Below, one piece after another: positions 1 through 12,377 of a stretch of DNA of 64,000 nucleotides. A model generated the notes under the pieces. That model saw only the letters and a program-made list of their open reading frames with translations, did no database searches and was not told where the DNA came from. The translations under genes and the position numbers were made by a program. Source of the stretch: Carya illinoinensis. Its lineage: Eukaryota; Streptophyta; Magnoliopsida; Fagales; Juglandaceae. The DNA lies in contig NC_056755.1 of the NCBI RefSeq assembly GCF_018687715.1, positions 20,483,501 through 20,547,500 on the forward strand, in the 5' to 3' direction. Each line of letters opens with the position of its first letter. Position 1 is the stretch's first letter.

Positions 1-436
1 CCAGGTGGAAGATTAGTGCAAATGTAGGAAATCCTAGCAACCATTTACAACCAGAAAATAGTGCAAATGAGGGAAAATCCCAGAAAGCAAACCTTCGCAA
101 CAATAGGAAATGAAACATGAGATTCACAACAGCATTTACATCCAATAGCAATCATACCATCACAAACCCAATCAACCCAAGGTCAAGCAGCCACAACTTA
201 ACTTCACACTTCCATAACATCCTCCCATGGACTACAACCACCAACCAACACTTCCTCAACTAGTTACAACTTTTAACTGACAACTAGCCCCTTGCAAAAT
301 TAAAGCTCGCGCTTCAATGGCTCAACCAAGAACCCAAACCAAATACCAACCTCAACAACTAGACAATTCACGCAACAGAGGTCCAAGGCCATACCAGAGA
401 TCAACAACAACCCATTCCTCAATCCAAGCAATAGGA
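1..436. other. AT-rich flanking sequence without a recognisable gene
   Basis: No coding region or repeat family can be supported here. The phrase agtgcaaatg followed by a purine-rich stretch occurs twice in the first 90 bases, a weak direct repeat. The composition (A/C-rich on this strand) resumes after 4674, so this is probably the pre-insertion flank of the LTR that follows. Confidence 0.4.
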
Positions 437-1959
437 GAAATTGTAACACCCATCCTTTTGATGGGTCCTTCAGAAAATGATTTTAAGAAAATAGATGGGA
501 ATTACTATTCGTTTTCAAATTTCTTTTCCTTTCATGCCAAGATACAAAAGACTCAATGTTTATAAATAAAATGTGTTTCTTAATTTAAAAGGTTATAGAG
601 AAAAATGTTAAAATTTTAAATTAAAGTCTCTCATACAAAATGTTGTGCCTAGGCTTCCGTGCTCTTCCCCTTGAGCCATGTTTGTCCTAATGCATCATTC
701 TCATCTTGTCCCTAGAAGGGCACACATAAAAACTAAAATGAGTTGATGACTCGTAAGCATTACTTCATACAACTAAAATATAACAACATAGGTTTTCATT
801 CATGCATTTATCATTCCATATATATCATACATAAACATTCATTTCATTTTAAAACGTTGTGAGGTGGGGTTTTTCTTTAAAAAGTTTCTTTTTGTAAAAC
901 AGCTCCCCACTCTTCGCTGCCTTCATTCCTTAAGAGTCTTAATGTACATGCATTCTTTCTTAACATGCATACATTCTTTCTTATCACTTTCATTGGCCGT
1001 TGCACACTGTCACATCCTGTGTGTGAGGATTAGTAGTGTTTTGGACCTTGATTTCGCCCGTGACCACGGGTAAGGAATCCATTTTGTTAGGGCGCAGCAC
1101 TGGGTGCACTACAAATACTAATTACTTGGCATTGCAATTTGCCCAGTCCAGTCCTTCGGTATCGTTATTCATTCAGTCATGGCCGTTAAATATTTTCATA
1201 CATTAAACATTCAATCCTTTCATTCATTTAAGTCCTTTCAGTTCTTTCAATCCTTCAGTCCATTCATTCATAAAAGTCATTTAAAAAGCATGGGCTTAAA
1301 TATCATCTTTCATGGCATCCTTTAAAACATCAGTTCATACATCCTTTAAAGCATCAGTGCTTAGGGACATTTAAAACTCTTTCTTCGCGTCATTTAAAGC
1401 ATCACTTAAAGCATGAGGTGTCAACCTCGTATTTCATTTCATGAAAATACATCTAGTATTTACTACGTATAACATCCATTCACATGCATACACTTACATA
1501 CTTGGGGTGCATAAAAAGGAGCTGCAAATGGGGGCCATTACATAATTATACTTGAAAACTTATACTTAATGTTCTTTCGTAAAGCATGTTTCATGTCGTT
1601 TCATAAAGCATCATAAAAGAAAGCATTTCGTTTTCATTTTCATTTATTTAGAAAACTCTAGAAGAGTATGAACATAATACTTACCTGGACTCCATGCCAT
1701 ACTCATTTCATGCAGTTCGTTCATGTGCGTGTCAGATGGCAACATACATGCATACATATAACCTCAATGTCATTCTCTATCTAGTACATAAGTAACTATA
1801 TTAGAAATAGAACTGCACTTCACTTGGAACACTCTCTATCCATCCTTGTGTTCTTACATGCCATTTACTATGCTAAAACCTTTGGGGTCCATTTACCGTC
1901 ACTACCTCCATCTTCTATGTCTTCCTCATCACATTTCCTCTTTCTGGGACCCACTTGGA

Positions 1960-3652
1960 TCACCTTTTCCAATTCGGACACAGGGAAATCGAGACGTCTG
2001 GATGGTGACAACCCAGGTCACCACCCTATCGACGAGTGCCAAGTGTGTGCAAAAGCAACATATGTGCACGAAGAAACACGCAGCGAATAACGAAAGTCAT
2101 ATAACTAAGTACCAGAATTTTTCTTAATATAAAACAAGCTGTTTAAAATATACATAAATAAAGTATTACAAAAACACAAATATAGTTTTAAACTAAACTA
2201 TAAAGCATAACTCAAAACTCCGGCGGAGCCGCATCCTCGGGCTCAGCCTCCTCCTCCTTGATTCCTGCACCAAAATCTACGGAACCAAAAATGGTACCGC
2301 AGGTAAGTAAAATCCAAATACCACCAGATAAAAGCATATAGAACTCAAACAATATGCATGAAGTGATGCCAATGCGCAAACCCATAAAAACATATTTTTC
2401 CACACATGCCAAAAATCCCATTTGGCCCAAAAACATATCCTTTCCAAATATCACGCCAAAAGTCACATTTGGCCCATATCCATCTTAAACCATTATCCAA
2501 TTTTATCCGTATGCACCATGACCTCCCCTAGGGGTCATCCGCACACCCTGGCTCCAGTGCCACACTGCAGAGTACCACCACGCATGTGACACCTAACGAG
2601 CGATGCCTAGTTCTGCGCCCCGCGCGTTCATAGCCAAGCATCCTCTAGCCCTCACTAGCGAAGGGCTACGGAGTCGGTGCGTAGAGCGATGCCCTGTTCC
2701 GCGCCCGGCGCTTTCGTAGCCAAGCATCCCCTAGCCCCCGCTCCTGTTGTTGCCAGTGACAACCCAGGGGACATCACTCACTTTATTCCACTCCCGAGTG
2801 ACCAGAGGAGCTCCACCGAGATAATACCTCATCCCGGCTTGGGGTCGTGATACACACGCACCCGTAGGTCCACTTACGCCAATAAACAGGCTTTTCTCAA
2901 ATAAACAAAAACACACTTGCATGCACCATGTAAATGCAATATCAATGCACAAAAATAATCAACCAACATATATCAATAACACAAACAACTCCGTCCTCCA
3001 TCCATCCGACCCCCGAACTCCTCGGACTCAGTCCGGAATCAACCAACCAGCAGATAAATTATTGAATGAGTAAAATATATTTAAATCTAAAAATAGGGTT
3101 TGGAAAATACTTACAGCGCTATATGGTATTTTTAGAAAGCTTGCGGTGTTGCAAACGGCGGAGAAAAAGCAACGTAACAATGAAAATTCACTGTGGCCGT
3201 GGGTTGTAAAATACCCACTTTTGAACGGGGACAAACTAGGGCTTGGGATTGATAGAGAATGGTCTAAGGATGATTATGAAGCTATTGGAAGTAGTGGTTG
3301 GCCGTGGGTGGCGGCGAAAATGGCGGAGGTAGGCCGGATTTCCCAGAATGGAAAGCTAGCTCGTGGGAGCTGTTCCGGTGGCTATTAGGGGCCGGAAATG
3401 GGTGGGTTAGGACGGCAAGGAACCGGTGATGAAGTGGTGAAGAAGTGGTGGCCGGAGGTGGAGCGACGACGGCGGATCGGGGCAAAAACCGTGGGGGCTT
3501 CAAGGGCGTTTTCCGGCCAAACAGCTGGCCGAATGGGGCTGGGATTTGGTGGGGAGGTGCGCCGAAGGGAGAGGCTTCGACCGGTGGGAGCGGTGTGCCT
3601 CACGGCGGTCGGACGGCGGTGGGTCGAGGGGCTGAGCTGGTTACGGTGTGGG

Positions 3653-3734
<82 letters not shown>

Positions 3735-4063
3735 ACGCACGGGAGAGGATGGAAGAAGAAAAAGAAAAGAAAGAAAAAAGAGAAAAAGAAAAAGAAAGAA
3801 GAAAAAGAAAAGGAAAAAAAAAAGGAAAAAGGGAAAAAGAGATGTAGGAAAGAGATGAGGTCCAATCCTCACTTCGGGAAAACAAAACAAAACCGCCGAG
3901 AAAGAGATTAAAAACCGCAAAACGACTAAAATAAATAAAACACAACATCAAATAAATTAAAAACCAATTTTAAAATGCAATAAATTAAAATAAATAAACT
4001 AATATATTAATTAAAATAAAAACAACCCTTCAGTGAAAATACACACAAAAGCGGATCATCACA
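1960..4063 (-). mobile_element. Nested solo LTR of the main Ty3/gypsy family
   Basis: This is homologous along its length to the LTRs of the complete element at 15887..25471. Shared landmarks in order are gaaatcgagacgtc near the left end, the ggcggagccgcatcctcgg block, the ccgcaggtaagta block, the ctcccctaggggtcat block, the tccgaactcctcggactc block, the GA-rich tract, and the right end ggatcatcaca. The left end is decayed, so the start is approximate. Possible target duplications are ttgga (1955..1959) and atgga (4064..4068), one mismatch. There is no internal domain. The reverse-complement orientation matches all other family members here. Confidence 0.7.
3656..3730. repeat. (GA)n microsatellite
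   Basis: About 37 uninterrupted GA units lie inside the nested LTR, followed by a long A/G-only stretch to about 3845. The reading frames here (Arg-Glu or Ser-Leu repeats) are artefacts of the repeat and not genes. Other copies of the LTR have a shorter GA run at the same place, so this is a copy-specific expansion. Confidence 0.95.
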
Positions 4064-4674
4064 ATGGAGAGGCCTATCGTCGGGCTAGGACAGAGGGAGA
4101 GGAGAGAGAAGGGAAAGGGAAAAGTGAGAAAAAATGCTAGAGGCTTTGGTATTTAATCCAGGCCCTTCGTCTTGGGATCTTCAAAACGATCTAATGGTGA
4201 GTTTAAATAGTAATTTGAAAATACGTAAGCATTTATTGAATTTAAAACACTGAGAGGAATTAAGATAGAATATTATTTTATAACTAAAGTTCATGAAATA
4301 ATCTTCCTTCATCATTAATAAAATGATGAAGTCTTGTTAATTACTTAAAGAGAATAAAACCATTTAAATTAATTTAGAGTTTTCAACATAATTTAAATCT
4401 TGTAAAATTTTTAAATGATTGAAATAATTTAAATTAAATAATTTTCCACAATTATAATATTTTTGGAGCTCTTCAAAAGTATTATACTTGTCTTACTTAA
4501 AATCAAGCTTAGTTTAATAACACTGAAAATATCACATATAATTATTTTCAGGACATTTATAATATTCGTAAGCTTTAAAATATTGGACTTGCTTTAAAAT
4601 CACTTGATATCTTTTGAAACACGCCATCGAGGCTCGTAACAATTAAAAAAAAAAAAACAGGTTGTTATAGAAAT

Positions 4675-5572
4675 CAAATTAACATCAAGCAACAATTCAT
4701 TAAATCCAGTTTTCAATAAACTAGAGACCAACAATAGAAATATCACAACCCACGTAATAGAGACCCAAGAATGAAAATATGAACAATAAACTAGGACAAT
4801 TATATATTTTCAACATCCTAGAGGCTTGTAAAATAGTGATTAACAACAAACAGAATTTTTCAATCCCAACAACAAGAGAAAACTGGGTGAGAGAATGGAT
4901 CTTCAACCTATTAATGCTTGCTAGAAATTTTCAATCCTAACAATATTTTTTGCAACTAATTTTATCTCAACTCATTTAATATTAACTCACTATCCAAACC
5001 CCACCTTAACTTGTAGGGGACTTTGATTCTTCTATTCAACTGTATAAAAATGAGAAGCTTACACGGATATTTACGGGTTACATACAATGGATAATGATTG
5101 CTAGTGATTTCACTGTTAATTAATACATGGAAACATGAAGGACATATTTGGGTTAAAATTTTTATGAATAGTAGTGAAATTGTTTAAATGAAGATGTTTT
5201 ATTGGATTTTTTTAAATGAGAGAGAAAATTTGAATAAAAATATTTTTTAAATTAAGTCTTGTATTGGGATTTGCCAAAGTGAATAAATAAAGTTAAAAAG
5301 CTATTTGTATATTATTTTTGTTTCGAAATTTGTAAAAGTTGTATTGATTAAGTTTATAAAATCTATATTGATTTTTGTATTTGAGTGATATTTGGGAATA
5401 AACTTATGAGAAATTTTGGACATGTTTTGTTAAGCTATTGAATGAACTTCAATAAGTGACATAATATGTTTAAGATCAAACTATATGTGTCAAAAAAAGT
5501 TTTTGCATGCATGAATGCCCTGGTGTGTATATATGTGTGTGTGTGTGTGTGTGCACAACATATCACATTAAT
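4675..5572. other. AT-rich intergenic sequence with a (GT)n run
   Basis: No coding region is supported. A short (GT)n microsatellite lies at about 5529..5553. Nothing else is recognised. Confidence 0.5.
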
Positions 5573-5770
5573 AGGATTGTTCATTCGAGCCGAATTTTTT
5601 CTTGACCCAGTCTAGAACTTAAATAACCATATTCCGATTCCACGTTTCGACTTAGATCAAATAGGGACCAGAACCTACATTACAAAACCCAGACCAATTC
5701 AATTTGGGTAGGATTATGAAACTCGAGTTCTGAGTTTAAAACCCGGTACCCAAGTTATATATTAAAAAAA
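5573..5770. repeat. Possible non-autonomous hAT-like fragment
   Basis: The segment opens with GATTGTTCATTCGAGCCG and contains repeated acccag, cccggtaccc and gggt phrases. A similar segment brackets the CACTA insertion further on (about 26090..26201 and 39171..39235), which ends in CCCGGGTGAACAATC, the reverse complement of a similar terminus. Plant hAT-derived MITEs often end this way. No clear partner terminus or target duplication was found, so this is a family resemblance only. Confidence 0.3.
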
Positions 5771-5853
5771 AACCCTTCAGATACCAAGATCAAGCTGGCT
5801 AGCTCTCTCTCGCCCTTTAGATACTCCTCTCTCTTCTCTATCTAATTTCTCTC

Positions 5854-5854
<1 letters not shown>

Positions 5855-5890
<36 letters not shown>
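5855..5890. repeat. (CT)n microsatellite
   Basis: An almost uninterrupted CT run that begins in a longer pyrimidine-rich stretch from about 5805. An unrecognised 123-codon reading frame follows (5895..6266, plus). It has no domain, no family resemblance and no supporting context, so I do not call it a gene. Confidence 0.9.
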
Positions 5891-5892
<2 letters not shown>

Positions 5893-6485
5893 TTTTGAGC
5901 TGTTTAGATCTCTTCTCTATCAGGGGAGGTTTGTTTCATCTCAATAGTGTGTTGGGGAAGCCAAAACCCCAGCCATCGTCGTCGGTGAATAGTAGAGATT
6001 GCCCTTTAGGCAGATCTGCTCTTTTCTTTTTGGGTTTTGTTTTGTTTTTTGTTTTTCCCCAAATCTATAATCTGACATGGATGATAAGCCCAGATCTAGA
6101 GGCTGGAATTTGTATTTTTAAGGATCCAGGTGAGGCACCAAACGCCGACCACCCACCCCAAATCACTGTCACTTTCATCAACAAGTGGAAGAGGTCTTCA
6201 ACGCGATGCAATAGATCTATAACTTGTGCTATTTTGATGACTCAATATATACTTAAAACTAATTAAAAAATGGAAAATTTAACGTTGCATATTACTTTCC
6301 TTTGAACTTCTAATCCTCTTGGGGTCTATAGTAATTAAGGACATGGGATAGTTAGGAAATTAGTTAATGGGGGAGTGTTAGATTTTCTATCATTTTAAAA
6401 TAAAAGTAAAATAAAAGTACAAGCTAGATGAATCAAGAGGTAATTAATTTTTCATTATATAGATAGTTTCCTTTGGCTTGGTAAT

Positions 6486-9400
6486 TGTGAGGCCCCCAAC
6501 ACTCACGTACGAAAACAAGGGAATCGAGGCGTCGGGATAATGACAACACGGGTCACGCATCCCATCACTAAGTGTTAAGTGTGTGAACTTACAAAAAGTG
6601 TACAACAAAAGGAACGCAGTGAAAAATTAAAGTCAGTCAACTAAGTACCAGAATTGTTAAAATACAAATTCGCTTAAACATAAGCATACCAAAAATATTA
6701 CAAAAGTCCAGAAAAACATAATGTAAACCAAATACATAATTAAAAGGTGGGAAAACAATTCCCAATACACAAGCTAAAGCATTAAGTTACTCCTCGGGCA
6801 GAGTCGCCTCCTTAGACTCAGCCTCCATATTTGCAATAAAATCTACAGTACGAAGAGACGGTACCGTAGGTAAGTAATAATCCAAACAAAATGCGAGATA
6901 AAAGTACATTCATGCAATAACAAAATGCTTGAATATGATGCTATATGCATGAGACCCAAAAATCATCCTTACCTTGAAAAAGACTAATTTTCTACACACG
7001 CAAAAAATCTCATTTGGCCCCAAAATCCAATCCATTAAAACAGTCTCGCCATTTTTCCAAAAAATGGCCCAACATCCATTATCAAAACCAATATCCAATT
7101 TTTTTTTACCCGTATGCACCATGGTCTCCCCTAGGGACCATCCGCACACCTTGGCTCCATTCGCCACACCATGGGTAACGACTATGCATGTGACTTCGTA
7201 ACAAGATTTGCCCAGTTCTGTGCCCAGCGCATTCGTAGCCAAGCATCCTCTAGCCCCTGCCAGCAGACGGGCCACAAAGTAGGCATGAGAGTGTTATCAT
7301 TTCGTCCGATTCTGTGACTCCCCCAAATCCCCACGCACAGACACAGGAAAATCGAGACGTCCGGATGATGACATCACTGGTCACCACCCTATCGACATGT
7401 GCCAAGTGTGTGTATAAGCAACGAATGTGCACGAGAAACACGCAGCGGATAGCAAAGTCAATAACTAAGTACCAGAATTTTTCTTAGTTTAATACAAAGC
7501 TGTTTAAAACATACGTAATAAAATATTACAAAACACAAATATGGTTTTAAAACAAACAACAAAGCTTCAACTTTAACTCGGAACCCCGGCGGAGCCGCAT
7601 CCTCGGCCTCAGCCTCCTCCTCTTCCTCGAACCCTGCACCAAAATCTACGGAATCAAAAATGGTACCGCAGGTAAGTAAAGTCCAAACACCACTAGATAA
7701 AAACATATTAAACTCAACAATATGCATGAAAGAATGCAATGCACCTGCCCCATAAAATCATAACTTTTCCATGCATGCCAAAAACCCATTTGGCCCAAAA
7801 ACATAACCATTAAAACCATTCCTCGCCATTATCCCAGATAATGGCCCAAAACCGCTACCCCCATTTTCCCAAAAAATGGATCAAAAGCCACAACACATCC
7901 TCGCCATTATCCCAAATAATGGCCCAAACCACCATTTTTCCAGAAAATTGATCAAAAGCCTCGAAACCAAACCTCGCCATTTTCCCAGAAAATGGCCCAC
8001 ATCCGAAAACCATAAAAACCATCCAATTATGCATGCACCATGATCTCCCCTAGGGATCATCCGCACACCCTGGCTCTGTGCCACACCGCAGGTAACGACT
8101 ACGCGTGTGACACTTAAACGAGCGATGCCCAAACTCACGCCTAGTACGTCCCTGGCCAGGCCATCCTCTAGTCCCCGCCACTCTAGGGACCACGGAGTCG
8201 ACACGACAGCGTTACCGGATCGCACGATACGGTCGTCGCCCTGCGACAACTCAGGCGATGTCACTCAGTATTATCCACTCTCGAGTGACCAGAGGAGCTC
8301 CACCGAGATAATAACCCATCTCGACTTAGGCTTGGGAGACTCACACACCCGAAACCATTTACGCCAACAAAACATGATTTTTTCACTCAAAATCAAATGT
8401 GCATAAATGCAATATAAATGCAACTTCAAGGCATAAAACAACCAACCAATCCAAAACAACACATCAAGCAACTCTGTCCTCAATCCATCCAACCCCCGAA
8501 CTCCTCGGACTCAGTCCTGAATCAGCCAACCAACAGCAAATATTTATTGTATGAGAAAAATATATTTAAATCTAAAAGTAGAGTTTAGAAAATACTTACA
8601 GCGCTATATGGTATTTTTCGAAAGCTCGCGGCATTGCAAACGGCGGAAGAAAAGCAACGTAACAGTGTAATTTACACTGTGGCCGTGGGTAATAAATTAC
8701 CCATTTTCGAACGGGGACAAACCAAAGCTTGGGATTGATAGGGAATGGCCTTGAGATATTTATAAAACTAAGGGAAACGAGTTTTGGCCGTGGGTGGTGG
8801 TGGAAATGGCGGTCGAAGGTCAAAAAGGGCCTGAATGGAGTTGAACTCGTGGGAGCTGCTCTGGCAATGGATCGAGGCCGAAAATGGGTGGTTTAGGTCA
8901 GCAAGAGGTAGGGAAAGAAGCTGTGAGGAGATGGTGGCCGGAGGTGGGGCGACGGCGCCGGAATCGGTGATAAACTGTATGGCTTGGAGGAACTCGTGGT
9001 GGCTAACGGTGGCTCGGATGGAGGTGAAACTTGGTGGGGATGTTCACCGGTGAGAGGGGAAGAAAACTAGATGGGTGGTGTAGGCCACGCCACTGGCGAG
9101 CGGCAGTTCTGGGCTGCGAAAGCAATAGCGGATAGGGGAGAAAAAACAGGCAGGTGTCGTGACTTCCAGGGGCTCATGGCGGCTAACGGCTAGTCCGATG
9201 GCTCTGAAAATTGGTGGGGATGATCTCTGGTGGGACGGGAAGAGAATGGTGGGGGTGGTGTACAACACAGCCGCCGGACGGCGGCGCAATGGGCGGCCGA
9301 AGTGGCAGCGACGGTAAGGGGAAAAAGAAGGGGCAACACACGGGAGTGAGGAAACGAGGAAGAAAGAAGAAGAAAAAGAAAGAAAAGAAGAAAAAGAAAA

Positions 9401-10607
9401 GGAAAAATGGAAAAAGAAAAAGAGAAAATAAAAGAAATGAGGTCCAATCCTCACTCTGGAAACTAAAAACAGATCCGCCGAAAACGATTTTAAAACTGTA
9501 AAACGATTAAAATAAATTAAACACAACATCAAATAAACTAAAAACAGATACGCCGATTCTTTGCTTACGAACGTTAACATTTGAGTGACACATAAGGGAG
9601 CTTCATCATCCACAAGCTAAACCAAAAAAAATTAAAAACAACCCTTCAGTGAAAACACACGTAAAAACGGGTTATCACAGATTCCATTGTCGCCCAGCGA
9701 CAACCCAGGAGATGCCACTCAGTATATTGCACTACCAAGTGACCAGAGGAGCTTCATCGAGATAATGTCCCATCTCGACTTGGGGTCGTAATACACACGC
9801 ATACAAAAATCCACTTACACATGAAAACCCAGTTTTCATTCATGCTCATGAACATGCATACACTATGCAAAAATCCAGTTTTCATTTTATAAACATGAAC
9901 ATGTGTGCACTAGGCAATGCATGCGACAAGTCACAAAAATATCCAACAAAACCCAACATCATAAAATCAAACAAACAACTTCATTCTCCGTTCCAATCAA
10001 CCCGCAAGCTCTTTGGACTTGGTCCGGCACAACCAACCAATTCACAGAATATTTGTTAAAGCATAAATATATTTAAATCAGAAGAGTTGTTCAGAAAAAT
10101 ACTTACAGCGCTTTAAAGGCAATAATTTGAAAGATCAAAGGCGCTCAAGATCATTGGTGATGCTGAAAGTGGTGGAGTAGGGACAAACATTGCTTTTCCA
10201 AGCAATGGCCATGGGTCCAAAATAGGAAATTTCGAAGGGGAAGCTTGGTTGGCTATGGAGGGGCATGGAAGAGCTAAGGGAGGTGCTGGGAGGTAGGTGG
10301 TGGTGGTTTGGAGCCGTGGGTGGTGGCGTGATGGTGGATATGGCCATGAGAGGACGGGAACCCCATTTCTAGCTGGGCTCGTGTAGGGGAAAAGGGGCTA
10401 CCATGAGGAGTTGGTTCAATGGCTAGGGGTTTGTGGAGCTGGGTGGCCTAGTAGCAGATCTCGGTAGCCCAAGAGAGAGGAAAACCGAGAGAGAGTGGAA
10501 GAAGGTGCGGCGGGTAGGGGCTTTGGGGTGACATGGGGAGGCTACGGGGAGGTTGTCAGTGATGGAGGAGGTGATTGCTGGTGGTGCAGTGGCCGAAAAA
10601 TTATGAG
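6486..10607 (-). mobile_element. Truncated LTR of subfamily B, split by a nested LTR
   Basis: The left edge TGTGAGGCCCCCAAC is preceded by gtaat (6481..6485), the expected target duplication, but no matching right copy exists. The sequence follows the same order of blocks as the main LTR family and is closest to the LTR at 13111..15449, with which it shares the gggtgacatggggaggctagg-like block near 10530 and 14770. Homology stops near 10607, about 0.6 kb before the expected right end, so the copy was truncated by deletion or a later insertion. The solo LTR at 7313..9679 is inserted inside it. Confidence 0.65.
7313..9679 (-). mobile_element. Solo LTR with perfect target duplication
   Basis: This is a complete LTR of about 2.37 kb that starts TGTGACTCCCCC and ends GGTTATCACA. 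It is flanked by the perfect 5-bp duplication gattc (7308..7312 and 9680..9684). No internal region remains, so it arose by recombination between the two LTRs of an inserted element. It carries the family landmarks: the ccgcaggtaagta block near 7665, the cccctagggatcat block near 8045, the cttacagcgc block near 8595, the hairpin at 8662..8680 and the GA-rich tract at about 9355..9440. Its 7800..8000 part is unusually rich in small inverted repeats. Confidence 0.9.
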
Positions 10608-11104
10608 CCGTCCCTCTCACAACCAGCCGTCCCGCCGTACGCCGTGTTCCCTCCTCCCTCTCTCTCGCACGATGCACGATGCCGGACACACGCTGCACGG
10701 TATACGGTAAGTTAGCGTGTTCTCCTCCTCTTTTGATTTTCTCTATTGTTTTTTATTTTTTTATTTTTTTTTTTAGTTTTGATCGGAGATTGAAGGAAGC
10801 ATGAGTTGAATTGGAGATGGAGGATGAGATTTGTGAATTGTGTGCTGTGGATTCGTGACTTGTGTGATTGTTAATTTGTTTCGGATTTCAATTTTTTTGG
10901 ATTCATTGGATTTTTTTTTTTTTTTTTTTGTAAATTTCATTGAAACCCTAACCCCTAAATTGAAATCCGAAACCCTAATTTTTTTTAGGAGTTTCATTGA
11001 TTGAAAGCCCCAAATTGAATTAGGGGTTTCAATCAATGAAACCCCTAAATTGATTTAGGGTTTCGGATTGGAACCCCAATTAGGGGTTTCATTGATTGAA
11101 ACCC
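10608..11104. repeat. Fold-back repeats with telomere-like CCCTAA motifs
   Basis: From about 10940 the sequence alternates between aaacccctaaattgaa-type units and their reverse complements. The clearest palindrome is at about 11017..11051 (arms around aggggtttca and tgaaacccct). The units resemble degenerate plant telomere or telobox motifs but are not an array of perfect repeats. The earlier part (10608..10940) is pyrimidine-rich and then T-rich, with no gene recognised. The block lies directly upstream of the hAT transposase fragment and is probably part of that element. Confidence 0.5.
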
Positions 11105-11502
11105 CCAAATTGAATTAGGATAATTTCAATATGGTCCAAGATGATGATGATAATTTTGATATATTAGGATGGTGGAAGAATGTCTCAAAGAAATATCCCA
11201 TCATTTCTGAGATTGCCCGCTGTATTTTGGCCATCCCTATTAGCACCGTTGCCTCAAAGTTAGCCTTTAGTACCGGAGGTCGTATATTGGATCTTTTCTG
11301 TAGTTCATTGTCTCCTACAACTGTAGAGGCATTGATATGCACACAGAGTTGGACGATAGGAAATGATATTCATGTTCCGGATATTTTAGATTTTAAGGAG
11401 ACCGATGAGGGTGGTGATAAGTCTGGATCTGGACCACCTGGTAATTGTTTTTATTTTATTATTTTAATTTATTTATATTCATTTCCATTTCATCGTTATT
11501 AA
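11105..11502 (+). pseudogene. hAT transposase C-terminal (dimerisation) fragment
   Basis: The plus-strand reading frame contains FDILGWWK, then KYPIISEIARCILAIP, then STVASKLAFSTGGR and SLSPTTVEALICT. This is the order seen in the C-terminal dimerisation region of plant hAT transposases (RICESLEEPER/Daysleeper type). About 85 residues are clear, against several hundred in a full transposase. The zinc-finger (BED) and catalytic RNase-H-like parts are absent. A consensus splice donor (ctg|gtaatt) lies near 11440, so the recognisable coding part probably ends there. It is a remnant of a hAT element and cannot act alone. Confidence 0.8.
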
Positions 11503-12237
11503 TTTTAATATTAATTTTTGTAGTAACACATGAGACGTCTAGCACCTCTGCAACATAAAAATGTGCTCAAGCCCGGGCCGCCCCAACTGTCACACCCCTT
11601 GACTCAAAGACAAGCCACAGCTAACAAGTCTCTTTAGAATATTCAATTTTTAATTATTTGTTCAAATTTTGTATTCAATGATTTGTAATTTTGTATTCAA
11701 ATGTTGATACAATGTCTCTTAGACACTTTTATGTTTGTAATTTTGTAATTGTTTAACCTTTCAATTTTGTAATAGCTTAGTTATTATTATTAGTTTATTA
11801 CGTATTAGACTCTTAGACTAGTAACTTTTATTAGCCATAAAATCAATTACCATTCATAACACTTTTTTTTTTAATCTGGTTTTTAAATTTTTTTTCCTTT
11901 TTACTTATAATTTTATGGGCTGAAAAATGAAAATGGCCTACAAGCTTTTTTTGGGCCAAAAATACAACCTTGTGGGCCATTTTTGACCCATTGCTGAGGT
12001 TTCTAGGCTCAAAATGGCCATTTTCGACCCAGAAAATGCTTCTGGGCCCAAGGGGGGGTGCAGGAGGGCGGACGGATTGCCCCCCCACATTGTACCCCGT
12101 CATGCGGGACGGGGTACCCCGCCCCCACACACCTGGGGCGGGGGATGGGGAAACATTTTCCCATCCGCCCCATGCGGGGGTGGGGGCGCGGGGGGGGGGG
12201 GTCTATCCCACACCGTATGGTGCGGGTAGCACCCCTA
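11503..12237. mobile_element. 3' part of hAT element with GC-rich terminus
   Basis: AT-rich sequence to about 12040 changes abruptly to a G/C-dominated block (about 12045..12235) with many runs of four or more G and the inverted repeat ggggtaccccgcccc. The block ends in GGGTAGCACCCCTA, the complement of TAGGGGTGCTACCC, which looks like a hAT-type terminal inverted repeat. No matching left terminus was found, so the element is truncated at the left. The reading frames here come from the skewed composition and are not genes. Confidence 0.5.
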
Positions 12238-12377
12238 ATTTGAGTGTTGGTAATGTTGTGTTCAAAGATTTCATTAAAAAGAAGTGTTGTATTTTCCATT
12301 TAAGAGCACTGGAAATTGATTTAAAAAAATTAACTAGGTATAATTTTTATGGTGGCTGCTAAGAATCATGGTCCAAA

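Larger units (their letters stand above)
442..4669. mobile_element. Old solo LTR, interrupted by a second LTR
   Basis: The left edge reads TGTAACACCC and the right edge GGTTGTTATA, compatible with Ty3/gypsy LTR ends in which the final CA has decayed to TA. The five bases gaaat lie immediately outside both ends (437..441 and 4670..4674), a target-site duplication. No gag, pol, primer site or polypurine tract is present, so this is a solo LTR left by LTR-LTR recombination. Without the nested insert (about 1960..4068) it would be about 2.1 kb. The internal sequence is AT-rich with no coding capacity. Orientation is not certain, and the family differs from the LTRs nested in it. Confidence 0.65.

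Noticed and set aside
3398..3951. Overlapping reading frames of about 100 to 190 codons on both strands
   Set aside because: They are generated by the (GA)n and A/G-only tract in an LTR. The products are Arg-Glu, Ser-Leu or Lys repeats with no domain.
5895..6266. 123-codon plus-strand reading frame after a (CT)n run
   Set aside because: The start is plausible, but there is no recognisable domain, codon bias or homologous neighbour.
11970..12362. Overlapping reading frames on both strands of the GC-rich block
   Set aside because: An effect of GC-rich sequence having few stops. No domain, and the block looks like a transposon terminus.
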